Assembly: GCA_910587805.1 (NCBI GenBank)
Contig: CAJUNM010000010.1
Span: 1 to 61,509 of the forward strand
Source: an uncultured Christensenellaceae bacterium
GTDB lineage: Bacteria; Bacillota; Clostridia; Christensenellales; Pumilibacteraceae
DNA length: 61,509 nucleotides
Direction: 5' to 3'
Both the position numbers and the translations under genes were made by a program. Positions 52,751-60,747 of this stretch are shown one piece after another (the first letter of the stretch is position 1; each line of letters starts with the position of its first letter). The notes under the pieces are model-generated. The model was not told the DNA's origin, ran no database searches, and worked only from the letters and a program-made list of their open reading frames with translations.

Positions 52751-53649
52751 GAGTAGTATTCAACGAAGAACAGCATACTTATTGGCTCGGCGATAAACGG
52801 CTTATAAGCGTTACGCGCCTTTTGAAGAAACACGGGCTGTCTACCGATTATTCAGCAGTAAACCCGGACGTTTTGGAAAAAGCCGCGAAAAAAGGTACAG
52901 CCGTTCACAGCGAGATCGAAGAGTATATCAAGAACGGAGCGGTCGGATTTACGCCCGAATTTATGGGCTATCTCGACCTTGTGGACGAGATACAATTCGC
53001 GCCCCAAGAAAGCGAAATCGTATTACCGAGCGGCGACATACCCGACACCGAAATCGACAAGTATATCATAGCGGGAACGGCTGACCTAATCGGCACGAGC
53101 ATTTGCGGCTCGACGCTTGTCGACATTAAAACCACGCAAAGAGTGGACGTGCGTTCTTGCGCTTGGCAGCTCTCGCTGTACGAACGGCTTGCGGGCGTAA
53201 AGTTCGACAGAATGTTCATATTCCACTTGCGAGAAGAAGCGTCAAAGATTATCGAAATCGAACGCATACCCGAAGCCGAGATTGACCGACTGCTCGAATG
53301 CGAGCGCAACGGCGAAATTTATCACGAGCCGGGTCTTGTGGTCGAGGGTGACCTAATAGCGTGCGTGGAAGCAGCGGAACGCGAGCTTAAAATAGCGGAA
53401 GAAGTGCAAAAGAAAGCGAAAGAAGTATCGGACGGTTACCGTCAGAAACTTTACGAATTTATGACCGCGCAAGGCATTAAGACGTGGGAAACGCTCGACA
53501 AATCGATGCAAATTACACGAGTTGATCCGTACACGAAGCAAGGCATCGACGGCAAGCGTTTAAGAGCAGAACACCGCGAAATTGCGGAAAAATACACGAC
53601 TATATCGCAAGTAAAAGGCACAGTCAAGATAACAATTCGGGAGGCGTAA
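52747..53649 (+). CDS. PD-(D/E)XK nuclease of the recombination cassette
   Basis: A 300-residue nuclease of the PD-(D/E)XK superfamily, probably the exonuclease partner of the ERF protein. The active-site elements are in order: AAKKGTAVHSEIEEYI, IIAGTADLIG (first Asp) and STLVDIKTTQRVD (Asp and the Lys), then the WQLSLYERL helix. A helical, charged C-terminus (about 205-300) may contact DNA or the partner. It is coupled to the ERF gene by an ATGA overlap and is followed one base later by the next gene. Confidence 0.8.
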   Translation: MRVVFNEEQHTYWLGDKRLISVTRLLKKHGLSTDYSAVNPDVLEKAAKKGTAVHSEIEEYIKNGAVGFTPEFMGYLDLVDEIQFAPQESEIVLPSGDIPDTEIDKYIIAGTADLIGTSICGSTLVDIKTTQRVDVRSCAWQLSLYERLAGVKFDRMFIFHLREEASKIIEIERIPEAEIDRLLECERNGEIYHEPGLVVEGDLIACVEAAERELKIAEEVQKKAKEVSDGYRQKLYEFMTAQGIKTWETLDKSMQITRVDPYTKQGIDGKRLRAEHREIAEKYTTISQVKGTVKITIREA

Positions 53650-53650
53650 G

Positions 53651-54235
53651 TTGGCAAAAGAAATCGGCAAATTTAACTGTACGTTCGAAAACTGCTTGAC
53701 GGACGCGGACGGCTCGCTCGTGCTATCGTTACGCGTCGCAAAGGACGAAACGTACCCCGCCAAGCAAACAGCCGCGACGATACGCACGGGGCTTGCAAAA
53801 GGCAAAGAACGGCTCACAGTGGCGGTCGAGTGGTACAAAGAAAAGCGGAGCTTGAATGCGAATGCGTACTTCCACGTTTTAGTTGACAAGATAGCCGAAG
53901 CGATGCAGCTCGGCGCGGACGAAACAAAAGTGAAAATGGTGCTTGAATACGGCACAATAGCAACTGAGTGCGGCGAGCCGGTAATCGTAGCTTTACCAAA
54001 GAGCGCGAACGTAGCGGACTACTACAAGTACGCGAAATGGATTGCCGATTTCACGGCGAAGAACAAAAAGCCTTACAGTCAATATGTTTTCTACAAACAT
54101 ACGCACACGCTCGACAAAGCGGAAATGAAGCGGCTTATAGACGGGGTTGTGTACGAAGCAAAAGAGCTTGGCATCGAAACGAGAACGCCCGAAGAGTTGG
54201 CGAACCTTATCGCCACTTGGGAGGCCCAACCGTGA
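53651..54235 (+). CDS. NinB-like recombination protein
   Basis: A 194-residue protein with the NinB/Orf-type signature KRSLNANAYFHVLVDKIAEA at about residues 74-93, a motif shared by phage recombination mediator proteins that bind single-stranded DNA and SSB. The start is a TTG at 53651 with GGGAGGCG 5 bases upstream; no ATG fits. The stop overlaps the GTG of the HNH gene (54232-54235). Confidence 0.7.
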   Translation: MAKEIGKFNCTFENCLTDADGSLVLSLRVAKDETYPAKQTAATIRTGLAKGKERLTVAVEWYKEKRSLNANAYFHVLVDKIAEAMQLGADETKVKMVLEYGTIATECGEPVIVALPKSANVADYYKYAKWIADFTAKNKKPYSQYVFYKHTHTLDKAEMKRLIDGVVYEAKELGIETRTPEELANLIATWEAQP

Positions 54236-54534
54236 ACGAGCGGACAAAGGCGTGCGCAATAAGCAAAGCGACCAAAGACGCAGTATATAAGCGCGATCGC
54301 GGACAATGCGTGCTTTGCGGTAAGCCCGGCTTACCCGAAGCGCATTACATACCGCGAAGCAAGGGCGGGCTTGGCATAGAACAAAATATCGTGACACTAT
54401 GCCGCCCGTGCCACGATTTAATGGACAACACAACAGCGCGCGACAGCTTGCTTAAGCGCGTAAAAGAACACCTTGACTTGTGGTATCCGGACTTTACGGA
54501 CGCCGACAGAATTTACAAAAAGGAGCAATCATGA
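54232..54534 (+). CDS. HNH endonuclease, small
   Basis: A 100-residue HNH-type protein: CVLCGKPG, then the EAHYIPRSKGGLGIEQNIVT core with the catalytic His, and CRPCHDLMDN completing the zinc-binding Cys pairs. The start is the GTG in the GTGA overlap with the NinB-like gene. A longer frame upstream is a shadow of that gene. It may serve in phage recombination or as an accessory nuclease. The stop overlaps the ssb start (ATGA, 54531-54534). Confidence 0.85.
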   Translation: MNERTKACAISKATKDAVYKRDRGQCVLCGKPGLPEAHYIPRSKGGLGIEQNIVTLCRPCHDLMDNTTARDSLLKRVKEHLDLWYPDFTDADRIYKKEQS

Positions 54535-54938
54535 ACAAAATAATTTTGATAGGAAATCTCACCAAAGACCCCGAGAACGCGACAACGCAAAGCGGCGTTA
54601 ACTTCACCCGATTTCAAATAGCGGTCAACCGACCGTTTACGAATTCGGCGGGCGAGCGTGTAGCGGACTACTTCGACGTTATCACTTGGCGACAGCTCGC
54701 CGATAGATGCGCAAAGTATCTATTCAAAGGCAGCAAGGTTGGAATTAACGGCTCGGTGCAGCGTAGGCAGTACGAGGACCGCGACGGCATAAAAAGGACG
54801 TCATTCGACGTCGTAGCCGACGAGGTGGAATTCCTTACGCCTAAAAGCACCACCGGCGCGAACGGCAACCGAGCCGACCACGAGCCGCCGCCGATTTCCG
54901 ATATGCAGCCCGTAGATAACGACGACTTACCGTTCTAA
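54531..54938 (+). CDS. ssb: single-stranded DNA-binding protein
   Basis: A 135-residue SSB: OB-fold from MNKIILIGNLTKDPE with FTRFQIAVNRPF and DYFDVITWRQLADRCAKYLF, a short linker and the acidic tip DNDDLPF that docks partner proteins. GGAGCAATC precedes the ATG at 54531. It forms the recombination and replication set with the ERF, nuclease and NinB-like genes. Confidence 0.95.
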   Translation: MNKIILIGNLTKDPENATTQSGVNFTRFQIAVNRPFTNSAGERVADYFDVITWRQLADRCAKYLFKGSKVGINGSVQRRQYEDRDGIKRTSFDVVADEVEFLTPKSTTGANGNRADHEPPPISDMQPVDNDDLPF

Positions 54939-54953
54939 CGGAGGGACCAAGTA

Positions 54954-55649
54954 ATGGCAGAAAGGCGAATGTTCGCAAAATCAATAATCGACAGCGACGC
55001 GTTCCTTGATATGCCGCTTTCGGCACAAGCGCTGTACTTCCACCTTTCAATGCGAGCGGACGACGAGGGTTTTCTCGGAAACGCGAAGCGTGTGCGCACA
55101 ATGATAGGCGCGAGCGAGGCCGACTTCAAGCTGCTAATCGTAAAGCGCTTCGTGATCGTGTTCGAGGACGGAATAACGGTAATTCGGCATTGGCGAGTAC
55201 ACAACATAATTCAAAAAGACCGCTTCAAAGAAACGATATACGTTGACGAACGAGCGCGGCTCGGATTTGACAAAAACAAGACCTACACCGAGTGTTTGGA
55301 AACACATTGTATACAAAGTGGAAACGAAACGGAAACACAGGTTAGGTTAGGTAAGGGCAGTTTAGGCAAGGAAAGGTTAGGTGAAGAGAGTGCGTCGCCG
55401 AGCGCCGCCGCTTCCAATTCCCGATTTGTTAAGCCTACGCTCGAAGAGATAGCCGAGTTTTGTGCGGAACGTAACAGCAACATAGACCCGCAAGCATTCT
55501 TCGATTTTTACGAGAGCGTCGGGTGGAAAGTTGGAAACAAGCCAATGAAAGATTGGCGGGCTTGTGTAAGGACTTGGGAACGCCGAGAAAAGCCGAAAGC
55601 GCAGCAACCAAGTAAACCGAACGGCGACAAGTACAAACGCGAGGACTAA
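54954..55649 (+). CDS. phage replisome organiser (replication initiation protein)
   Basis: A 231-residue initiator of the type found in phages of Bacillota. It has an N-terminal winged-helix domain (about 1-110, 'MPLSAQALYFHLSMRADDEG'), a variable linker encoded by G-rich repeats (VRLGKGSLGKERLGEE) and a C-terminal helicase-recruiting module (FVKPTLEEIAEFCAERN, then FYESVGWKVGNKPMKDWRAC). Its neighbour downstream is the helicase loader, as expected. GGAGGG lies before the ATG. Confidence 0.85.
   Translation: MAERRMFAKSIIDSDAFLDMPLSAQALYFHLSMRADDEGFLGNAKRVRTMIGASEADFKLLIVKRFVIVFEDGITVIRHWRVHNIIQKDRFKETIYVDERARLGFDKNKTYTECLETHCIQSGNETETQVRLGKGSLGKERLGEESASPSAAASNSRFVKPTLEEIAEFCAERNSNIDPQAFFDFYESVGWKVGNKPMKDWRACVRTWERREKPKAQQPSKPNGDKYKRED
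55340..55385 (+). repeat. iteron-like G-rich repeats inside the initiator gene (putative phage origin)
   Basis: Short direct repeats of the type GGTTAGGT / GGCAAGGAAAGGTTAGGT occur five to six times in 46 bases within the linker of the initiator. Phage initiators of this class often bind repeats inside their own gene to start replication. Confidence 0.5.
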
Positions 55650-55652
55650 TCG

Positions 55653-56531
55653 ATGCAAGGCATACAAGAAGCTATCAACAAAGCCTTTAAGGGCTTGTCG
55701 GGCGAGATAACGCTACGCGACGACGAATACTTGGGCGACGACGGACTGCCGCATTGCAAAAACTGCAAAACGACGCGCGTGTTCATAAGCGCCGACAAAA
55801 ACTTCATAGCGCGGTGTTCGTGCAAATGCCAAAGCGAAGCCGAAGAGCAACGGCGAAAAGAAGAAGCCCGACAAAAAGCACTCGAAGCGTTTAACAGCCG
55901 CCGCAACCTTTCAATGCTCGGCGCTCGGTATAGAAACATACGGCTCGAAAACGCGACGATAACCGAGAGCAACAAAGACGTGTACACGAGATGCAATCGC
56001 TACGTCGAACACGCGAAAGAGATGCGCGAGAACAATATCGGCTTGTACATATACGGCGACAATAGCAGCGGCAAAACCTACCTAACAGCTTGCATTTGTA
56101 ACGAGCTACTGTGGCAAGGCTATCGGTGCATCTACACGAACCTTGCAACGATATTGAGCGAAATACGCAGCAGCTACGACGGACAAGGAATGGGTGAGTG
56201 CGAATTGCTAAACCGCTTGCAAGCATACGACTTCGCATTCATTGACGATTTAGGCAAAGAGTTTATCGGGCGCGAGTATAATGCGAGTTCGTCAAAGTGG
56301 GCAGAAGAAAAGCTGTTCGAAGTGATTAACGCACGGTACAACGCGCAAAAGCCGACCATATTCTCGTCAAACTACGAGATAAGCGCGCTCGCAAGCGAGC
56401 TGCGGCTTGACAAGGCGATAATTGAGCGCATCAACGAAATGGCTACGCGAGTTTTGAAGCTCGACGGCGACGACTTCCGCTCGGCGGTACGCAAGGACGT
56501 GAACGACGTCGCCAAAAAATACGGCATATAG
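55653..56531 (+). CDS. phage DnaC-like helicase loader ATPase
   Basis: A 292-residue AAA+ loader. An N-terminal zinc cluster (CKNCK...CSCKC, about 35-59) precedes a charged helix. Walker A is GDNSSGKT, Walker B FAFIDDLGKE, and sensor I lies in PTIFSSNYEIS. It is the phage counterpart of the chromosomal DnaI-like gene at 14.5-15.4 kb, with which it shares layout but little sequence. It starts 4 bases after the initiator stop, with GAGG upstream. Confidence 0.88.
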   Translation: MQGIQEAINKAFKGLSGEITLRDDEYLGDDGLPHCKNCKTTRVFISADKNFIARCSCKCQSEAEEQRRKEEARQKALEAFNSRRNLSMLGARYRNIRLENATITESNKDVYTRCNRYVEHAKEMRENNIGLYIYGDNSSGKTYLTACICNELLWQGYRCIYTNLATILSEIRSSYDGQGMGECELLNRLQAYDFAFIDDLGKEFIGREYNASSSKWAEEKLFEVINARYNAQKPTIFSSNYEISALASELRLDKAIIERINEMATRVLKLDGDDFRSAVRKDVNDVAKKYGI

Positions 56532-56560
56532 CCGAAAAATAAAAACGGAGAAATAACCAC

Positions 56561-57787
56561 ATGGAAAACAAGACCAAAATCAGCGGCACAATCGAGATCG
56601 AGATTGCCGGAATAAAATACAGCGGCGCGGTAGAGCTTACGGAAGCACCGAGAGCAACCGCCAACAAACCGCAGTACAAAGCGTGGGGCGTTCGGATCGA
56701 CCGCGAAAACAGCGACCCCGAAGAAGCTGTCGAATACATAGGCGAGGCGGCGGGCTATATGCCGGCTGACGGAACGGAGCCGGGCAGTTGGGCTGATAAC
56801 CCGGTATTCGCCAAGATAAAGCCGTGCTTACTGTGCAACGGTAAGGTTGTAGATTATTTAGACCCGAACGATTACGGACGCACGGCAGACGGCGAGCCGA
56901 TCGGAAAAATGCGTGCATACTTCGACACTATGGTCGAGTTCGGCAAGATATTTTACCGCATACGCAAAGACGAACACTATACATACGTTGAGATAACGGA
57001 CGATGCGCGTTCGCTCACTGACGGCTTTACCGACTACGCATTCAGCTACAAAGGCAAGGTGCGCGACAAGTTCTATATCGGAGCGTACAAGGGGCATATC
57101 GTAGACGGCAAGTTGCGCTCCATAAGCGGCGTTTTACCGGAGAGCCGCAAAACAATAGGCACGTTCCGAACCGCCGCCCAAGCGAACGGCAACGGCTACG
57201 AAATAACGCCATTCAATAAGCTAACGCTTTTACAGGCGCTGTATGTAGTTCGCTACAAGAGCCTTGACAGCCGCGCCGCGCTCGGCAAAGGTTATACCGA
57301 AGCGGACAGTTACGCACCCACCGGCAACACGGACAAGGACGGGCTGTACTTCGGCAACCAAGACGGCGAGCGACAAGTTAAGTGCCACGGCATCGAGGAC
57401 CTGTGGGGCAACATTTTTGAATGGGTAGACGGCTTCGTTACGACCGACAAAATCAAAATTGCGGACGGAAACTTCAACGACAATGGCGACGGCTACGAGA
57501 TAGCGGCTGATTTGCCGAATACGGTATGCGGCGCGATAACCGATATACACGGCGACAACAAGCTCGGTTTTGTACCGAAAGAAGCTGACGACGATTTGTG
57601 CGCGGGCGAAGCGTACTACTGCAATTACGGTTCGACGTGGAGCGACGGCACAATAAATCTACCGTGTTTCGGCGGCTATCGGTCGGGTGGCGCGGGTGCG
57701 GGGGCGTTCTGTTTCGTTTGCAGCTATTCGGCGTCGTGTGCGGGTGCGGGTATCGGCGCGCGCCTTTGCTTTTGTGGGAACGAGTGA
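56561..57787 (+). CDS. C-type-lectin-fold variable protein (DGR target)
   Basis: A 408-residue protein whose C-terminal half resembles formylglycine-enzyme-like C-type lectin folds used as targets of diversity-generating retroelements. Signs are IEDLWGNIFEWVDGFVTTD, the 'YYCNYGSTWSDGTINLPCFG' lead-in and the ending IGARLCFCGNE. The preceding ~35 residues (about 371-405) are made of Gly, Ala, Ser, Cys and Tyr from an adenine-poor DNA stretch. The N-terminal 200 residues are not recognised. Its place among early replication genes rather than tail genes is unusual. No reverse transcriptase or template repeat was found up to the window end. Confidence 0.78.
   Translation: MENKTKISGTIEIEIAGIKYSGAVELTEAPRATANKPQYKAWGVRIDRENSDPEEAVEYIGEAAGYMPADGTEPGSWADNPVFAKIKPCLLCNGKVVDYLDPNDYGRTADGEPIGKMRAYFDTMVEFGKIFYRIRKDEHYTYVEITDDARSLTDGFTDYAFSYKGKVRDKFYIGAYKGHIVDGKLRSISGVLPESRKTIGTFRTAAQANGNGYEITPFNKLTLLQALYVVRYKSLDSRAALGKGYTEADSYAPTGNTDKDGLYFGNQDGERQVKCHGIEDLWGNIFEWVDGFVTTDKIKIADGNFNDNGDGYEIAADLPNTVCGAITDIHGDNKLGFVPKEADDDLCAGEAYYCNYGSTWSDGTINLPCFGGYRSGGAGAGAFCFVCSYSASCAGAGIGARLCFCGNE
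57671..57775 (+). other. putative DGR variable region and IMH
   Basis: Between about 57690 and 57780 only about four adenines occur in 100 bases, while the surrounding gene has about a quarter A. Codons are GCG, GGT, TGT, AGC and TAT, as expected when template AAC/AAT codons have been rewritten at their adenines. The GC-rich TATCGGCGCGCGCCTTTGCT (from 57751) just before the stop fits an initiation-of-mutagenic-homology site. Confidence 0.65.
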
Positions 57788-57796
57788 GCCGACGAA

Positions 57797-58378
57797 ATGG
57801 GTACGAATTGGCGACAGCTAAAAGCGATCGAATCGAAGAACAAGCAGCGCATACTTGCGGTTTGTCCGGACGTAAACGACGAGAGCGGTGTCTACATTCT
57901 AACGCGCTACGAGAGCGGCTTCAAATACGCATACGTCGGGCAAGCAAAGCGATTACTGACGCGGCTCGTGCAACACTTGAGCGGCTACCAACAGCATATC
58001 GACCTTTCGATAAAAAAGCACGGACTGTATAGCGAAACGAACCCGACCGGGTGGAAAATCGAATACGCTAATTGCCCCGAAGAGCAGCTCGACAATAACG
58101 AGCGGTTGCTGATAAGCGACTATGCAAATCGGGGCTATCAGCTCCGCAACAAGACAGCCGGAGGGCAAGACAGCGGCAAGTTCGGAATAGCGGACAACCG
58201 CCCCGCAAAAGGCTACCACGACGGCTTGCAACAAGGCTACGAGAACGCACGAAAGGAAATCAAGCATTTATTCGACTTGTACCTTACGGCGGTTATAACG
58301 GCAAATAAACCCACCAAAAGGCACGAAAACGCCTTACAAAAATTCTACGACTTTATAAACGGAGGACCAAAACAATGA
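57797..58378 (+). CDS. GIY-YIG nuclease domain protein
   Basis: A 193-residue protein with a GIY-YIG fold at about residues 28-110: SGVYILTRYESGFKYAYVGQ (GVY and YVG correspond to GIY and YIG), then KRLLTRLVQHL with the catalytic Arg and a later NNERLLI with the Glu. The C-terminus is helical. No good ribosome site precedes the ATG; translation may depend on the DGR target gene 9 bases upstream. The stop overlaps the next start (ATGA, 58375-58378). Confidence 0.8.
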   Translation: MGTNWRQLKAIESKNKQRILAVCPDVNDESGVYILTRYESGFKYAYVGQAKRLLTRLVQHLSGYQQHIDLSIKKHGLYSETNPTGWKIEYANCPEEQLDNNERLLISDYANRGYQLRNKTAGGQDSGKFGIADNRPAKGYHDGLQQGYENARKEIKHLFDLYLTAVITANKPTKRHENALQKFYDFINGGPKQ

Positions 58379-58737
58379 CAATAGAACAATTAAAACAAGC
58401 CCTTGACGTATGCAGTGAACACGAAGCGTGCGAGAATTGTCCGGCGCGCGAATACTGCGGCGATTTGGGAATAGTAACCGGTGAAGCATTGAGCGCAATC
58501 GAAAGGCTCGAAGCTGAAAAGGAAATTCAAACAGCACCAGAAAGCGACAACAATCAATCGGAAATACGCTTGATAATTGAAGCCAAGCCGCCGTTTGTGG
58601 AAATAGTAAAAGTGCTTGCGGACACATTCGCGTTTGATACTTCCGAAGAGCTAACCGCAATAGTAAATGAAGCTCTGAGCGAGGACGAAGAATTAAGTAA
58701 ATTATTTTCGGTCAGAGTGGAGGTCGCGGGCAAATGA
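58375..58737 (+). CDS. small acidic phage protein of unknown function
   Basis: A 120-residue acidic protein not recognised. It has a four-Cys cluster near the start (CSEHEACENCPAREYC), a Glu-rich linker and a helical C-terminal part. GGAGG lies upstream of the ATG within the GIY-YIG gene end; the next gene overlaps by four bases. Probably an accessory gene of the early operon. Confidence 0.7.
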   Translation: MTIEQLKQALDVCSEHEACENCPAREYCGDLGIVTGEALSAIERLEAEKEIQTAPESDNNQSEIRLIIEAKPPFVEIVKVLADTFAFDTSEELTAIVNEALSEDEELSKLFSVRVEVAGK

Positions 58738-59201
58738 GAGAAATACTTTTTAGAGCGAAAGCAATCAACCGCGATCCCCGAATGCAATACCGCACGGACT
58801 ACAAAAACGGCGATTGGGTTTATGGGTTAGTAAGCAGCGATCGCAAATACCACGACACTCACTTTACAGAAATGACGAACATCGACGGCGTAAGCGGTAT
58901 AGACGTAGACCGTGAAACTGTTTGCGAATATACGGGGTTAACTGATAGAAACGGCGCAAATATATTCGAGGGCGATATTGTCAAAATAACCGACAAAATC
59001 GTTGACGCGACATATTACGCGCGGGTTGAATTCGGCAACCCTAACGCACAGTATAATTGGGGCTTTCAGTTAGTACCGTTATGTAAAACGCCGTTTGCAG
59101 TAGATATATTGCATTGGGTAGATATGGAAGAAAGCGGGGCTTTTATTGAAATTATAGGCAACATATATGACAACCCCGAGCTTTTGGAGGTAAAGGAATG
59201 A
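58734..59201 (+). CDS. YopX-family phage protein, copy 1
   Basis: A 155-residue YopX-domain protein (named after Bacillus phage SPbeta). Typical parts are MREILFRAKAIN at the start, GDWVYGLV, the 'CEYTGLTDRNGANIFEGDIV' core and IGNIYDNPELL at the end. The molecular role is unknown. It is coupled by ATGA overlaps on both sides. Confidence 0.85.
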   Translation: MREILFRAKAINRDPRMQYRTDYKNGDWVYGLVSSDRKYHDTHFTEMTNIDGVSGIDVDRETVCEYTGLTDRNGANIFEGDIVKITDKIVDATYYARVEFGNPNAQYNWGFQLVPLCKTPFAVDILHWVDMEESGAFIEIIGNIYDNPELLEVKE

Positions 59202-59428
59202 GCGGGCGCGAATTAAAGCCTTGCCCGTTTTGCGGAGGTACCTCGCTGAAAATCGAAAGCAAGCACAACGGGCAATGGAGCGACACGGGAACGCACAGCG
59301 CGACGGTTCGGTGCAATAAGTGTCACGCGAGAGGTGGCACAGCAAGCAGCAAGGCGGGCAAGAATGTTTACACAGCGAGCGAGGAAGCCAAAAACAAAGC
59401 GATCGAGCTTTGGAACGGGAGAGCATAA
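59198..59428 (+). CDS. Lar-type restriction-alleviation zinc protein
   Basis: A 76-residue protein of the Lar family: LKPCPFCGGTSLKIE and VRCNKCHARGG supply two Cys pairs, and the C-terminal AIELWNGRA is the family hallmark. Lar of the Rac prophage weakens type I restriction of the host by stimulating modification. The start overlaps the YopX gene stop (ATGA, 59198-59201). Confidence 0.85.
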   Translation: MSGRELKPCPFCGGTSLKIESKHNGQWSDTGTHSATVRCNKCHARGGTASSKAGKNVYTASEEAKNKAIELWNGRA

Positions 59429-59429
59429 T

Positions 59430-59945
59430 ATGAGAGATATTATTTTTCGCGGCAAAGACAAGGACGACGGCAAGTGGTACGAGGGCGCATATAGGCGGTA
59501 TGACGATACAACATATTGCTTCAAAGAGGACTGCGACCGCCACCCCGAAAACACGCACCACACAATCGTTTTTTCGCGTATGACCGATTGGGGTTTACCG
59601 AACCAACACTTACAAGCCGAAGCGATACCCGAAACTGTCGGGCAATATACGGGCTTGCAAGACAAGAACGGCAAAAGGGTATTCGAGGGCGATATTTGCA
59701 AAGTGGTGTATCTCGACAAGCGATGCAGCTCAAGCGGTGAACGCTACGAGGGAGAATTTGAGCTTATAGAAGAAGTTGCGTTCAAAAACGGCACGTTCTG
59801 CTTTAAGACAATGATTGAAGATATCGCTATGTACCGTCCGATCGGCTTTGAAATCTACGAAAAGCAAAAAATAAAAGATTTTGAAGTTATCGGCAATATA
59901 CACGACAACCCCGAGCTTTTAGATTATGACGGTTCAAATACATAA
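59430..59945 (+). CDS. YopX-family phage protein, copy 2
   Basis: A 171-residue second YopX protein (MRDIIFRGKDKDDGKWYEGA, GQYTGLQDKNGKRVFEGDIC, IGNIHDNPELL). It shares the core and ending with copy 1 but has a longer middle. The ATG at 59430 follows GGGAGAGC and lies one base after the Lar stop; an upstream extension in frame is a shadow of the Lar gene. Its 3' end overlaps the methyltransferase start by 20 bases. Confidence 0.85.
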   Translation: MRDIIFRGKDKDDGKWYEGAYRRYDDTTYCFKEDCDRHPENTHHTIVFSRMTDWGLPNQHLQAEAIPETVGQYTGLQDKNGKRVFEGDICKVVYLDKRCSSSGERYEGEFELIEEVAFKNGTFCFKTMIEDIAMYRPIGFEIYEKQKIKDFEVIGNIHDNPELLDYDGSNT

Positions 59946-60747
59946 AGGCGATTGCCTCGAAATAATGCCAAGCATACCGAACAAATCGGTCGATATGATA
60001 CTTTGCGATTTACCTTATGGAGCAACGCAAAACAAAGCAGATAAGCGAATATCATTCGACTTGCTATGGAAGCAATACAAGCGAATTATAAAAGATAACG
60101 GTTGCATCGCGCTCTTTGCGCAAGGCAAGTTCTATGTAGATTTAGTCAACAGTAACAAGCGAATGTTCAGATACGATTTAGTTTGGAATAAGGGGCTTAC
60201 AACGGGCTTTCTAAACGCCAAACGAATGCCGTTACGACAGCATGAGCAAATAGCAATTTTCTATAAAAAGCTGCCTACATACAACCCACAATTTACGCAA
60301 GGGCAACCGCAGCACAGCAAGGGAACAGCATACAAAACCAAAGAGCTGCGAAACGACAATTACGGTAAGTACGATGCGATTGAAGATACCCGCAAAGGGG
60401 CAACCGAAAAATACCCGATAAGCATACTGCAGTTTGTAAAGCCGCACCCGAGCAAAGCGCGACACCGTACAGAAAAGCCCGTAGCTCTCCTTGAGTATTT
60501 AATCAAGACTTACACCAACGAGGGCGACACCGTACTTGATAATTGTATGGGCGGCGGGAATACGGGCGTCGCTTGCGTAAACACCAACCGCAATTTTATC
60601 GGCATCGAAAAGCAAGACAATTACTTTGAAATTGCCGAGCAGCGCATACAAAATAGCCGCTCAACCGTTCCGTGTGAAGCGAGCCACGAAATCGAACCGC
60701 TCAAGAACCAAATAAACATATTCGACATTTTAGGGAGCAACCAATGA
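59926..60747 (+). CDS. DNA adenine-N6 or cytosine-N4 methyltransferase
   Basis: A 273-residue amino-methyltransferase with the catalytic motif IV first (LCDLPYG, a DPPY variant, about residues 26-32) and the AdoMet-binding motif near the C-terminus ('VLDNCMGGGNTGVACVNTNR'), the permuted beta-class order. The target recognition region lies between. There is no restriction gene beside it, so it is an orphan phage methylase, probably protecting element DNA from host restriction. The next methylase overlaps by ATGA (60744-60747). Confidence 0.88.
   Translation: MTVQIHKGDCLEIMPSIPNKSVDMILCDLPYGATQNKADKRISFDLLWKQYKRIIKDNGCIALFAQGKFYVDLVNSNKRMFRYDLVWNKGLTTGFLNAKRMPLRQHEQIAIFYKKLPTYNPQFTQGQPQHSKGTAYKTKELRNDNYGKYDAIEDTRKGATEKYPISILQFVKPHPSKARHRTEKPVALLEYLIKTYTNEGDTVLDNCMGGGNTGVACVNTNRNFIGIEKQDNYFEIAEQRIQNSRSTVPCEASHEIEPLKNQINIFDILGSNQ

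Noticed and set aside
55340..55385. Telomere-like TTAGG repeats
   Set aside because: The repeat is short, lies inside a coding frame and is better explained as initiator iterons.
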